Counted from the stretch's first letter, positions 20,739 to 29,074 are shown. The stretch is DNA of 64,000 nt from Nonomuraea sp. SBT364 (GCF_001083785.1 NZ_LAVL01000035.1:1-64000), one strand, 5' to 3'. Program-made: numbers and translations. Notes: generated from the letters alone by a model not told the origin.

Positions 20739-21652
20739 CCTTCTTCCTTCCTGACGATGGCCATGTAGGTGTCCTCCAGCGTCGCGCGCCGTACCTCCAG
20801 GTCGCCGATCTGATCGCCGTGCTGCTGGAACAGGCCGCGCACGAAGGCGGTGGCGTCGTCGGTGGCGTGCACGAAGTGCTCGCCGGCGCGGCTCCAGCGG
20901 ACCTGGGCGTCGCGGGAGACCTCGCGCGAGAGCTTGTCCGCGCTGCCGTCGGCGACGATCCTGCCGCCGGCCAGGATGAGGATGCGGTCGGCGAGCTTCT
21001 CGGCCTCGTCCAGGTCGTGCGTGGTGAGCAGGATGGTGGTGTCGTCCAGGTCGGACAGCCGGTGCACGAGGTCGTGGAAGTCGCGGCGGGCCTGCGGGTC
21101 GAAGCCGGCGGTCGGCTCGTCGAGGAAAAGCACCTCGGGGCGGCCGACGATGCCGATGGCGACGTCGAGGCGGCGGCGCTGGCCGCCGGAGAGCCGGTTG
21201 ACCCGCCGCCCGGCATGCTCGGTCAGGCCGACGGCCTCGATGAGCTCGCCGGTGCTCGTCGGGCGGCGCCGGTCAGGGGTGGAGTAGGGCGCGTAGTAGC
21301 GGCCCAGGTGGTCCAGCAGGTCGTGCACGGTCCAGCGGCCGTGGTCGCGCCACGACTGCAGGACGACGCCGAGGCGGGCCCGCCACCGCTCGTCGCCCTT
21401 GACGGGCTCGGCGCCGAGCACCCGGACGTGACCGGCGGACGGGGCGCGGAAGCCTTCGAGGATCTCGACCGTGGTGGTCTTGCCCGCGCCGTTGGGGCCG
21501 AGCAGGGCGATCACCTCGCCGGGGGCCACGGTGAAGTCGACGCCGCGCAGCACCTCCTGGGGCCCGTAGCTCATGCACAGGCCCCGGGCCTCGATGACCG
21601 AGGCCGCGTTCATCACAGTGATGTCTCCATCCAGTGTCGTAGCGGTGCCCAT
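20735..21652 (-). CDS. ABC exporter ATP-binding protein
   Basis: This 305-residue DrrA/CcmA-type ATPase has Walker A GPNGAGKTT (about residue 50), signature LSGGQRRRLDVA, Walker B VLFLDEPTAGFD and the switch histidine in LLTTHDLDEAE. The C-terminal 80 residues form the extra domain of this group. ATG 21652 is chosen because GGAGGGG lies directly upstream; an ATG at 21664 would sit inside the ribosome site and the operator. It forms an operon with the permease and XRE regulator, a common self-resistance or stress-export unit. Confidence 0.9.
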   Translation of the reverse strand: MGTATTLDGDITVMNAASVIEARGLCMSYGPQEVLRGVDFTVAPGEVIALLGPNGAGKTTTVEILEGFRAPSAGHVRVLGAEPVKGDERWRARLGVVLQSWRDHGRWTVHDLLDHLGRYYAPYSTPDRRRPTSTGELIEAVGLTEHAGRRVNRLSGGQRRRLDVAIGIVGRPEVLFLDEPTAGFDPQARRDFHDLVHRLSDLDDTTILLTTHDLDEAEKLADRILILAGGRIVADGSADKLSREVSRDAQVRWSRAGEHFVHATDDATAFVRGLFQQHGDQIGDLEVRRATLEDTYMAIVRKEEG

Positions 21653-21662
21653 GACCCCCTCC

Positions 21663-21711
21663 ATGTAGTAGACATACTACATTGATAGCACACGTACTAT
21701 TGATCGCAATA
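21663..21711. promoter_or_regulatory. Twin operator-like palindromes upstream of the ABC exporter
   Basis: ATGTAGTA (21663-21670) and TACTACAT (21675-21682) are perfect 8-base arms around GACA. A second, shorter one, TATTG-ATCG-CAATA, lies at 21698-21711. In the leftward direction TTGCGA, 16 bases and TATCAA could be the promoter, placing one palindrome over the -35 and the other at the start site. The XRE protein at 19636-19869 is the likely ligand (inference). Confidence 0.6.
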
Positions 21712-21793
21712 CTTCTATGACATTCGATTGCAAGCGATCTTTAAGTCGCACCCGATACGGTCGAATCCGCCTGTAGCGGAAGAGGAAGGTGCG

Positions 21794-23407
21794 ATGTCAC
21801 GACCCAGAGAGGCCTTGATCCAGGCAGGCCAGGGCGTAGCCCAAGCGGTCGCCCAAGGCGGAAACGTACGTCAGGCCATGAGCCAGGCCGTGGGGCAGGT
21901 CGCCCAGCAGGCGGGCCAGCTCGGCGGGCAGGGGCAGGGCTTCGCGCTGAACCCGCACGACTTCGCCGCCGCCCGTGACGGCGGCGTGTCGATCGGCACG
22001 CAGATCGAGGCGCGCACCGCCTCGCTCAACGAGGCCGGCGAGATCGTCAACCGCAGCTTCGCCGAGAACGGCATGCACGTCATCTCCCCCGTGGTGATCC
22101 CCAAGGGCAACACCGCCAAGGTGATCGTGCCGCTGGGCATCCTGATCGTGCTCGGCCTGATCGGCGCGCTCGGCAACGTCATCCCCAACACCGAGCTGTT
22201 CTTCGGCCCCCACTACTGGGTCGTGCTGGTGCTGGCGGCCGTGTTCCTGTGGTGGCGGCGCAGCGTGGTCATGGTGCCCGAGGGCTGCAAGGCCCTGATC
22301 ACCAAGTTCGGCAAGCTCGTGCACATCGCCGACCCGGGCCGGGTGACGCTGCTCAACCCGTGGAAGCGGGTCAGCTACATCGTCAACACGACCCGCGAAT
22401 ACCCCTTCAACGCACCGATCAGCGAGGCCCCGACCCAGCAGGGCGTCAAGGCCAGCGTCGACCTGTTCCTCCAGTTCAGGATCGAGAACCCGGCCGAGTT
22501 CATCTTCGTGCTCGGCTCGGTGAGCGGCTTCCAGTCCAAGCTGCAGAACGCCATCAGCGAGGTCACCCGCTCCCTGATCTACGCCCAGCGCGCCGAGGAC
22601 ATCTACGACCTGGTGGGCGAGAGCACGGTCGGCATGCTCGACAACCTCAACCAGCAGTTCCTGCCCGCCGTACGCCTCACCGACGTGAACATCACGCACG
22701 CCGAGCCGTCCAGCCAGGAATACCGCATGGACCTGGCCGCCCCCGAGATGGTCCGGGTGGCCAAGGAGGCCTACACCTACGAGTACGAGCTCCAGCTCCG
22801 CAAGGAGCAGAACGAGGGCGACCTGATCAAGGAGCTGGCCGGGCTGCAGGAGACGCTCAGCGCCATCCAGGCCGAGATCGCCGGCTACCAGGCCCGCATG
22901 GACACCGCGCTGGAGCGGGCCACCCACCAGGCGACCGCGCAGGCCAGGCAGCGCCTGGTCGAGGCCGAGTCCTCGGCCAAGGCCAACTCGGCGCTGCTGG
23001 AGGCGCAGGCGCTCGACATCAGGGCGCTCAGCGCGGCCGAGGCCCCGGAGATCCTCGACTACCGCTTCCAGCAGGACCTGCTGGACAAGCTGGAGTCGGT
23101 GTCGGCCCGGCTGCCGCAGGTCGTGCACGTGGGCGAGCAGAGTGACATCGACTTCCTGGAGCTGGCCCAGCAGCTCGTCGGCAGCAAGGCCGCGGTGCTG
23201 TTCACGCCCGAGGACATGGCCGCCATCCGGTCGCGCCTGTCCGAGATCGGCAGGCGCGTCTCGGGCCGCGAGGCGGAGATCGGCGCCCTGCTCAAGAAGG
23301 TCGAGAACGAGGTCACCGAGGCGCCTGACCCGGACCTGGCCGTCCTGGGCACCCCCGAGGGCCGCCACCATTCCGTCCCGCAGAGCATCGAGGGTGAGGT
23401 CCGATGA
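21794..23407 (+). CDS. SPFH/band-7 domain membrane protein (first paralogue)
   Basis: This 537-residue protein starts at ATG 21794 behind GAGGAAGG. A glutamine/glycine-rich N-terminal region (about 1-60) is followed by two hydrophobic segments (about 110-155, including VIVPLGILIVLGLIGAL and YWVVLVLAAVFLWW). The SPFH core follows: VPEGCKALITKFGKLVHI, FNAPISEAPTQQGVKASVDLFLQFRI and TRSLIYAQRAEDIYDLVG. A long coiled coil covers about 340-430. SPFH proteins oligomerise into membrane-associated rings or microdomains and often regulate proteases or channels. Its stop overlaps the next SPFH gene by four bases. Confidence 0.88.
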   Translation: MSRPREALIQAGQGVAQAVAQGGNVRQAMSQAVGQVAQQAGQLGGQGQGFALNPHDFAAARDGGVSIGTQIEARTASLNEAGEIVNRSFAENGMHVISPVVIPKGNTAKVIVPLGILIVLGLIGALGNVIPNTELFFGPHYWVVLVLAAVFLWWRRSVVMVPEGCKALITKFGKLVHIADPGRVTLLNPWKRVSYIVNTTREYPFNAPISEAPTQQGVKASVDLFLQFRIENPAEFIFVLGSVSGFQSKLQNAISEVTRSLIYAQRAEDIYDLVGESTVGMLDNLNQQFLPAVRLTDVNITHAEPSSQEYRMDLAAPEMVRVAKEAYTYEYELQLRKEQNEGDLIKELAGLQETLSAIQAEIAGYQARMDTALERATHQATAQARQRLVEAESSAKANSALLEAQALDIRALSAAEAPEILDYRFQQDLLDKLESVSARLPQVVHVGEQSDIDFLELAQQLVGSKAAVLFTPEDMAAIRSRLSEIGRRVSGREAEIGALLKKVENEVTEAPDPDLAVLGTPEGRHHSVPQSIEGEVR

Positions 23408-24633
23408 GCCGCGAGTTCTCGAAGATCAAGGAGTCCCTGGCCTCCTGGTCGGAGATCCGCCAGCTGCTGCGCGGCGGCGAGCAGGGCCAGCTCGTGCCCG
23501 TCGTGATCCCCAAGGACCGCCGCGGGTTCTCCTGGATGGCCCTGGTGTTCATCGCGATCTACTTCGCCGGGATGGCGGTGCTGACCGACTGGACCGTCAT
23601 GGCCGCGCTGGCCTCGCTGTTCTTCCTGGTCGTCGCGCTGCTCACGGTGTGGCGCAGGGCGATCATCGAGATCGAGGAGGGCACCACCGGGGTGCGCAGC
23701 CACTGGGGCGCGATCATCGGCACGCTGCCCCCTGGCCGCCACTACCTGTGGCTGCCGTGGGACCGCGTCGACGCGGTCGTCGACACCTCCACCGAGATCC
23801 CGTACTCGGCGCCGATCGTGGCCTGCCCGACGGCCGAGAACGTGCCGCTGAAGTCGATCGAATTCTTCCTGAAGTTCCGCATCGTCGACCCGGTGGCGTT
23901 CGTCCGCACGATCGGCGCCGGCAACTTCGACCTGGTGCTGTCCAGCGCCGTCCAGGACGCGATCCGGCAGCGCAGCCGCAGGGTCAACACCGAGCGGGCC
24001 TACGACCTGCGCGGCTCCGACGTCGGCGACATGCAGGACGCGCTCAACCGCCAGCTCGGCCGCTACGGGGTGCGCGTCACCGGCGCCAACATCCCCGACG
24101 TGCAGCTGCCCGACCAGTACCAGCAGCACCTGTCCACCCGCGAGAAGGTCGCCAAGGAGCTGTCGGCCTACGAGCGCGAATGGGAGCTGACCCGCAAGCG
24201 CCGCATCGACACGCTGCTGATGGAGATCGAGCGTTCCAAGAAGACCCGCGACGCCCGCGTGGTCGAGGTCAAGGCCGCCCACAACAAGGCGCGCAAGGAC
24301 GTGGCGCGCATGCTGGAGGAGCAGGAGACCGAGGCGCAGCGGGTGCGCTGGGAGATCGAGGCGCGCGGGCGCGCCGAGCTGACGTCCGCCGAGAACGAGG
24401 CCAAGGCGCTGCGCCGGCTGGCCGAGTCCTACCGCGACAACCGGGCCGTGCTGCAGTACGAGCTGGCTCGCAAGCGCCTCGACGTGGGCGCCAAACTGGC
24501 GGAGAACGCCCCGCAGCCGCTCGTGGTCCGCACGCAGCAGGGCGGCGGCGACTCCGCGCTGTCCACCCTGCTGCTGGCCCAGCTGCTTCCCCGCTTCTCG
24601 GCCAACGGCAAGGATCAGGCGCCGACCCCTTAA
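23404..24633 (+). CDS. SPFH/band-7 domain membrane protein (second paralogue)
   Basis: This 409-residue paralogue of the previous gene has VVIPKDRRGFSWMALVFIAI as its first membrane segment, a second at about 60-80, then IEIEEGTTGVRSHWGAII and an SPFH core with VPLKSIEFFLKFRIVDPVAF. Residues 235-360 are a charged coiled coil. The pair resembles other two-component SPFH complexes such as HflK/HflC in that two related subunits are encoded together, so hetero-oligomers are likely (inference). ATG 23404 overlaps the preceding stop (ATGA). Confidence 0.88.
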   Translation: MSREFSKIKESLASWSEIRQLLRGGEQGQLVPVVIPKDRRGFSWMALVFIAIYFAGMAVLTDWTVMAALASLFFLVVALLTVWRRAIIEIEEGTTGVRSHWGAIIGTLPPGRHYLWLPWDRVDAVVDTSTEIPYSAPIVACPTAENVPLKSIEFFLKFRIVDPVAFVRTIGAGNFDLVLSSAVQDAIRQRSRRVNTERAYDLRGSDVGDMQDALNRQLGRYGVRVTGANIPDVQLPDQYQQHLSTREKVAKELSAYEREWELTRKRRIDTLLMEIERSKKTRDARVVEVKAAHNKARKDVARMLEEQETEAQRVRWEIEARGRAELTSAENEAKALRRLAESYRDNRAVLQYELARKRLDVGAKLAENAPQPLVVRTQQGGGDSALSTLLLAQLLPRFSANGKDQAPTP

Positions 24634-24642
24634 GGAGGACCC

Positions 24643-25416
24643 ATGGTGTTCCGCAAGCTGATGGCCGCGTTCGGCGCGGGCGTCGAAGTAGACACGGTGC
24701 TGACCAACGCGACCGTGCGCCCCGGCGAGCCGCTGCGCGGGGTGGTCAACTTCCGGGGCGGCGGCTCCGACTACAAGGTGGAGGGCATCTACCTCGACCT
24801 GACCGCCGTGGTCGAGGTCGAGTCGGGCGACAACGAGTACAAGACGACCTACAGCTTCCTGCGCCAGCAGGTGGCGGGGACGTTCCAGCTCGCGGCCCGG
24901 GCCGAGCACGGCCAGCCGTTCGAGATCCCGATGCCGTGGGAGACGCCGATCAGCGCGATCTCCGGGCACGCGCTGCCCGGCATGCGGCTCGGCGTGCGCA
25001 CCGAGCTCGCGCTGGCCGGGGCGCTGGACAAGGGCGACCTCGACCCGCTGTTCGTCACGCCGCTGCCGGCGCAGGAGCACGTCATCGGCGCCCTGGACCG
25101 GCTCGGCTTCCAGTTCAAGAAGGCCGACCTGGAGCGTGGCACGCTGTACGGCTCGACGCTGCCGTTCTTCCAGGAGATCGAGTACTACGCGGGCGGCCAG
25201 TGGCGGCGCCACTTCAACGAGCTGGAGCTGACGTTCATCGCCGGGGCGCGGCAGATGGAGGTCATCCTGGAGGCCGACCAGCGCGGCGGTTTCCTGACCT
25301 CCAGCCACGACTCCTACAACCGCTTCACCGTCCGCTACGACGACCCGCCGGGCAGCGTCGACCAGGCGCTCCAGCGCGGCCTGGAGCAGATGGCGCGGCG
25401 GCGCGGCTGGTTCTAG
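24643..25416 (+). CDS. Spo0M-like sporulation-control protein (arrestin fold)
   Basis: This 257-residue protein matches the Spo0M/SpoOM family: FGAGVEVDTVLTNATVRPGEPLRGVVNFRGG over the first 45 residues, then EIPMPWETPISAISG and LGVRTELALAGALDKGDLDPL. The C-terminal YNRFTVRYDDPPG is also typical. These proteins have an arrestin-like beta sandwich and bind partners at the membrane; in Bacillus the homologue affects sporulation. Here it is the third gene of the SPFH unit (nine bases after the second SPFH gene, ribosome site AAGGAGG) and is followed by a strong terminator, so the three probably form one complex. Confidence 0.9.
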   Translation: MVFRKLMAAFGAGVEVDTVLTNATVRPGEPLRGVVNFRGGGSDYKVEGIYLDLTAVVEVESGDNEYKTTYSFLRQQVAGTFQLAARAEHGQPFEIPMPWETPISAISGHALPGMRLGVRTELALAGALDKGDLDPLFVTPLPAQEHVIGALDRLGFQFKKADLERGTLYGSTLPFFQEIEYYAGGQWRRHFNELELTFIAGARQMEVILEADQRGGFLTSSHDSYNRFTVRYDDPPGSVDQALQRGLEQMARRRGWF

Positions 25417-25427
25417 ACGGCTCCGGA

Positions 25428-25464
25428 TCGGGAGGGCGGCCCGCGCGCCGCCCTCCCGACTTTT
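25428..25464 (+). terminator. Intrinsic terminator after the SPFH-Spo0M unit
   Basis: Thirteen-base perfect arms TCGGGAGGGCGGC (25428-25440) and its complement (25447-25459) enclose a six-base loop and are followed by CTTTT. This separates the SPFH-Spo0M transcript from the next operon. Confidence 0.85.
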
Positions 25465-25566
25465 CCGGAGAGGGTACGCATTCCGCGCTTTTCCGTGCTG
25501 GCAGGGATCTGACGCGCTCGTTACCATGACCCCGGGACTGACTGATCGTCGGATGCGGGGCGAGCG

Positions 25567-26640
25567 ATGGCACGGTTCATGGGGGCATTGCGGCGGATCG
25601 CCCCATGGGCGGCCCAGAACGCCGACGTGGCGATCGCGCTCGGCCTGGCGATCGTGGTGGGCGTGCTGGGCATCATGCCCGACGACATCCTCGGCCAGAT
25701 GTTCGGCGCCGACGGCACCGAGGTGCAGGCGCAGCTCGTCAACGCCGCGACCCTGGTGATCCTGGCGCTGGTGGCGACCGCGCTGCTGCGCGACCGGGCG
25801 CGGCAGGCGCCGGTCGAGGAGACCATCACCTCCGGCGCGCTGGCCCAGCTCCCGCTCCGGCTGGAGCGGCTGGAGCAGATCGAGACGTTGGTCCAGGGCA
25901 CCCGCAAGGCTCTCGACGCCCTGCAGCTCGTCCGGGTGCTCGGCAGCGCCCAGGAGATCGCCCAGGCGCACGCCGAGGCGCGCCGCGACGCCAGCCGGTG
26001 GAGCTTCAAGGGCGGCACCGGCACCTACCTGCGCGCCGTCACGCTGCCCGTGTGCGTGGCCGCCGCCCGCCGCGACAAACGCCACCTCACCGTCCGGGTG
26101 GAGATCATCGACCCGACCGACCCCGTGGTGTGCGAGGCGTACGCCCACTACCGCCGATCGCTGTCCGACCTGCCCGACGGCACCGGCGAGACGTGGACCA
26201 CCGACCGGGCCAGGAAGGAGTCCTACGCGACGATCCTGGCCGCGTTCTGGCACCGGCAGCGCTACGGGCTGCTGGACATCGGGGTGGGCCTGTCGTCCAC
26301 GATGACGACGTTCCGCTGGGACCTGTCCAGCAGCCGCCTCATCATGACGGTCGAGGACCCGAACATGGCGATGACGGCGCTGGCCGACACCTTCTACTAC
26401 GAGAACGGCGACACCGAGCTGCGCCTGAGCTTCGAGCAGGCCCGCCGGGTGCCGCTGGAGGCGTACAAGCGGGTGCCGCTCAGCGACGAGCCCACCATCG
26501 AGGAGGTCCAGGACCTGTTCGAGCGGATCGGGATGCCGCTCCCCAAGGCCTACAACGGCCGCGACGTGGTCGACATCGCGCGCAAGGCGCTGCGCGCCGT
26601 CGACCCGTACGGCGAGCCGGTGCGTGAGCACGGGTCATGA
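25567..26640 (+). CDS. Two-TM protein with a large cytoplasmic domain, unknown function
   Basis: This 357-residue protein has two hydrophobic helices near the N-terminus (VAIALGLAIVVGVLGIM, about 17-37, and ATLVILALVATALL, about 59-75), a short coiled coil (LPLRLERLEQIETLVQGTRKALDALQ split across about 95-122) and a 230-residue soluble domain. That domain contains TVRVEIIDPTDPVVCEAYAHY, ESYATILAAFWHRQRYGLLDIG and DLSSSRLIMTVEDPNMAMTALADTFYYE. I do not recognise the family. The two-helix-plus-soluble-domain layout occurs in membrane-disrupting effectors but is not diagnostic. The stop overlaps the cupin gene. Confidence 0.75.
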   Translation: MARFMGALRRIAPWAAQNADVAIALGLAIVVGVLGIMPDDILGQMFGADGTEVQAQLVNAATLVILALVATALLRDRARQAPVEETITSGALAQLPLRLERLEQIETLVQGTRKALDALQLVRVLGSAQEIAQAHAEARRDASRWSFKGGTGTYLRAVTLPVCVAAARRDKRHLTVRVEIIDPTDPVVCEAYAHYRRSLSDLPDGTGETWTTDRARKESYATILAAFWHRQRYGLLDIGVGLSSTMTTFRWDLSSSRLIMTVEDPNMAMTALADTFYYENGDTELRLSFEQARRVPLEAYKRVPLSDEPTIEEVQDLFERIGMPLPKAYNGRDVVDIARKALRAVDPYGEPVREHGS

Positions 26641-27251
26641 GCTACGTCGGCGTCTATGAGCAGCTCGTCCGCGGACGGGCCAGGGCCTGGGCGCTGGAGG
26701 CGATCTCCGGCGACGTCCGGGCCGTACGGCATCCGCTCGGTTTCGTCTGCCTGCCGCTGGAGCGAGACGGCGGCGAGGGGGTATGCATCCATCTGTGGTC
26801 AGATTCGCTCGCACCCGCGAGCAGCACCACCTCGCAGATCCACTGCCACAGCTGGGACCTGGTCAGCCATGTGCTCTACGGCCAGGTGCGCAACGTGCAC
26901 GCGGTGGTCGACGACGCGGGGCCGGACGCGACGCACCGCGTGTTCGAGGTGGTCAGCGCCGCCGACGGCGACCGCATCTCGCCCACTCCGCGCACCGTGC
27001 GGCACCGTACCGGGCTGGTGGAGTCGTTCGGGCCCGGCGACACCTACACGCTGCCGGCCGGGCGCTTCCACAGCAGCGTGGTGCCGGAGGGCGGCGAGGC
27101 CGCCACGGTCGCGCTCGGGCGGGGCCGCCCGGGCAGCCGGGACCTGTCGCTCGGCCCGCTCGGCGCGGGCGACCACCACGTGTCGAGGCAGCCGCTCGAC
27201 GACCGGGAGACGGCGCTCGCCGTACGCCTGATTGCCGCCCGCCTGAGCTGA
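26637..27251 (+). CDS. Cupin-like protein
   Basis: This 204-residue protein has a cupin metal-site pattern: IHCHSWDLVSHVLYGQVRN (histidines at about 69, 71 and 77) and later GDTYTLPAGRFHSS with the second-motif histidine. The sequence between resembles cysteine-dioxygenase-like single-domain cupins, although the full iron ligand set cannot be confirmed by eye. It overlaps the two-TM gene by four bases (ATGA) and is followed nine bases later by the phosphatase gene, so all three are one operon. The substrate is unknown. Confidence 0.7.
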   Translation: MSYVGVYEQLVRGRARAWALEAISGDVRAVRHPLGFVCLPLERDGGEGVCIHLWSDSLAPASSTTSQIHCHSWDLVSHVLYGQVRNVHAVVDDAGPDATHRVFEVVSAADGDRISPTPRTVRHRTGLVESFGPGDTYTLPAGRFHSSVVPEGGEAATVALGRGRPGSRDLSLGPLGAGDHHVSRQPLDDRETALAVRLIAARLS

Positions 27252-27260
27252 GGGGTGCCG

Positions 27261-28058
27261 ATGGACCTGGACCGCGCGCGAACGCTGGCCGTCGAGGCGG
27301 CCGAGGCCGCCGGGCGGCTGCTGCTGGACGGCGCCGGCGGCGCGGTCGGCGTCCGGGCCAAGGGCGGCTCCGGCGACGTGGTGACCGACCTCGACCTGGC
27401 GTCGGAGAAGCTGCTGCTGGAGCGGATCCTCACCGCCTATCCGTCACACGCGGTCATCGCCGAGGAGTCGGGCCTGCTCGGCGTCACGGGCAGCGAGTGG
27501 ACATGGCTGATCGACCCGCTCGACGGCACCAACAACGTGGCCATCGGCCTGCCGGCCTACGTGGTCGGGGTGGCGCTGTGCCACGGCGGGCAGCCGGCGC
27601 TCGGGGTGGTGCACGACCCGGTGACGGCCCGCACGTGGTCGGCGGTGCGCGGCGGCGGCGCGCTGGACTCCTCGGGCGCGCCTCTGCGTGTCCCGCACCG
27701 GCCCGCGCCGCACGGGCCGCTCCTGGCTTGGACCCAGGGGTATGCTGTGACCAGGCAGGACGCTTCCGCACGGGCGCTGCGGACGAGGCTGGAGCTGGCC
27801 TCCAGGCGGGTGCTGCAGCTGTGGGCGCCGCTGCTGACGTGGGCGATGCTGGCCCGCGGCGACATCGACGCGATCGTCGGCTACCGGGCCGAGCTGATCG
27901 ACCTTCCGGCGGGCGCGCTGATCGCGCGGGAGGCGGGGGCCGAGATCCGGGCGCTGGACGGCGGGCCGTTCGAGGAGAGCCTCGACGGCGCGGCCGATCG
28001 CAGCTTCGTGGCGGCCCACCCGAAGGCCATGCCGGGGCTGCTGTCGCTGCTTGCGTAA
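27261..28058 (+). CDS. Inositol monophosphatase-family phosphatase
   Basis: This 265-residue protein has VIAEESG (the metal-binding glutamates), WLIDPLDGTNNVAIGLPAYVV (the DPLDGT signature) and a C-terminal motif YRAELIDLPAGALIAREAGA that replaces the usual WDxAAG tryptophan-aspartate with I-D. Such enzymes cleave inositol phosphates, fructose-1,6-bisphosphate, histidinol phosphate or 3'-phosphoadenosine 5'-phosphate using Mg2+. The substrate here is unresolved. It ends the two-TM/cupin/phosphatase operon; a hairpin follows. Confidence 0.86.
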   Translation: MDLDRARTLAVEAAEAAGRLLLDGAGGAVGVRAKGGSGDVVTDLDLASEKLLLERILTAYPSHAVIAEESGLLGVTGSEWTWLIDPLDGTNNVAIGLPAYVVGVALCHGGQPALGVVHDPVTARTWSAVRGGGALDSSGAPLRVPHRPAPHGPLLAWTQGYAVTRQDASARALRTRLELASRRVLQLWAPLLTWAMLARGDIDAIVGYRAELIDLPAGALIAREAGAEIRALDGGPFEESLDGAADRSFVAAHPKAMPGLLSLLA

Positions 28059-28073
28059 AAATCTTGAAACTTC

Positions 28074-28104
28074 AGGCGCGGAATGTCGATAACTTTCCGC
28101 GCCT
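28074..28104 (+). terminator. Terminator-like hairpin after the phosphatase gene
   Basis: AGGCGCGGAA (28074-28083) pairs with TTCCGCGCCT (28095-28104) around an 11-base loop. It lies between the phosphatase and the next small gene and could end or attenuate transcription. Confidence 0.6.
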
Positions 28105-28162
28105 TCCGGCGTCTCACTAACAGGTGCTCGTTCCGGCGGCACCGGTGGAAAGGAGAACCACC

Positions 28163-28447
28163 ATGTCGACCATGCCGACCACGCTGACCGAACTGACCGT
28201 GACGGAGCTCGCGCAGGTGCTCTTCGCCTCCGCCGTGCAGCCCTCCGACACCGCGTCCGGCGCCGTGTCCGCGCCGGAGATCCGGGCGGCGATCGACCGG
28301 CGGCTGTGCGCCTGTGGCGGGCAGGCCGGGTGCGCCGCCTATGTGGCCCAGGAGGCGGGCGACCATCCCGAGGTTTTCGTCACCCGCATGCGCTGGGCGC
28401 TGCAAGCCGTGGCGGGCGCCTACACGAGTCCTCTGGCGGCGGCATGA
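28163..28447 (+). CDS. Small cysteine-containing protein, unknown function
   Basis: This 94-residue protein starts at an ATG behind AAGGAG with good spacing. LTELTVTELAQVLFASAVQPSD is a helical N-terminal region and RRLCACGGQAGCAAYVAQEAGDHPE contains three closely spaced cysteines (C-A-C-x5-C), a possible metal or redox site. No family is recognised. It overlaps the next short gene by four bases. Confidence 0.7.
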   Translation: MSTMPTTLTELTVTELAQVLFASAVQPSDTASGAVSAPEIRAAIDRRLCACGGQAGCAAYVAQEAGDHPEVFVTRMRWALQAVAGAYTSPLAAA

Positions 28448-28599
28448 GCGGCGAGCGCGAGCGCAGGGAGTGGGCGCATCCGTGGTTCGCGGCCGTCGTC
28501 GGCCCCCGGCCGTCGGAGGAGCGGCCGGCCGAGGAGGACGAGCGCCGCGTCAGGCGCCGCCCTTCCCGGGTCACGACGGTCCGCCGCCGCCCTGCTTGA
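28444..28599 (+). CDS. Very small basic protein, unknown function
   Basis: This 51-residue frame starts with an ATG overlapping the previous stop (ATGA) and ends in a highly basic tail (RRVRRRPSRVTTVRRRPA). The coupling supports it as a gene, but the length is short and the composition ordinary for G+C-rich DNA. Its TGA lies inside the 15-base repeat shared with the convergent lipoprotein gene. Confidence 0.45.
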   Translation: MSGERERREWAHPWFAAVVGPRPSEERPAEEDERRVRRRPSRVTTVRRRPA

Positions 28600-28625
28600 C
28601 GGCGCCCTACTTGACGGCGCCCTAC
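28596..28625 (-). repeat. 15-base tandem duplication spanning a stop codon
   Basis: Two perfect copies of TTGACGGCGCCCTAC occupy 28596-28610 and 28611-28625. Read leftwards, each carries an in-frame TAG; the first TAG met ends the lipoprotein at 28622. Just beyond, the aligned position reads CAG. Confidence 0.9.
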
Positions 28626-29074
28626 TTGAGCAGGAACTTGCACAGGCCCTTGCCGGTGACGACCCGCTCGCCGTCGACGGTGATGCGGCAGGGCGCGGGC
28701 CTGAACTGGCCGTTGTCGTCGCGCACGGAGCCGGACACGATGGAGACCAGCCGGCCCACCTCCTGCTCGGCATCGGTCAGCTCGATCTTGGCGGTCTTCG
28801 ACCAGGGCAGGGTGGCCCCGGTCTCGATGCCGCTCTCGTCGGCGTTGTAGGTGATCGGCTGGACGGCCTCGCCCTTGCCCAGCACCTCCAGCTTGACCTT
28901 CCGCACGGCCTTGCGCGCGGCCTTCCCCGAGGTCTCCGCGCTCCGCGGGGTCCCGGCCGCCGAACCGGTGGAGGAGGGCGCCGACGCCGCCGAGCCGGAG
29001 GCTCCGCAGCCGCCCAGCGCCGCCGCCGCGAGCACGGCAAGACCGAAACATCTGATCAGAGGTGATTTGGCCAT
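28622..29074 (-). CDS. Lipoprotein of unknown function
   Basis: This 150-residue exported protein has signal peptide IRCFGLAVLAAAALGGCGAS with lipobox LGGC (C23). A serine/threonine/alanine spacer (about 25-50) precedes a single soluble domain VRKVKLEVLGKGEAVQPITY ... TAKIELTDAE ... CRITVDGERVVTGKG, with a cysteine pair near the end that could form a disulphide. The alternating strands resemble MmpS-like beta-sandwich lipoproteins, but I cannot confirm this. It lies 38 bp downstream of the ArsB-like carrier on the same strand, possibly in one transcript. Confidence 0.72.
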   Translation of the reverse strand: MAKSPLIRCFGLAVLAAAALGGCGASGSAASAPSSTGSAAGTPRSAETSGKAARKAVRKVKLEVLGKGEAVQPITYNADESGIETGATLPWSKTAKIELTDAEQEVGRLVSIVSGSVRDDNGQFRPAPCRITVDGERVVTGKGLCKFLLK

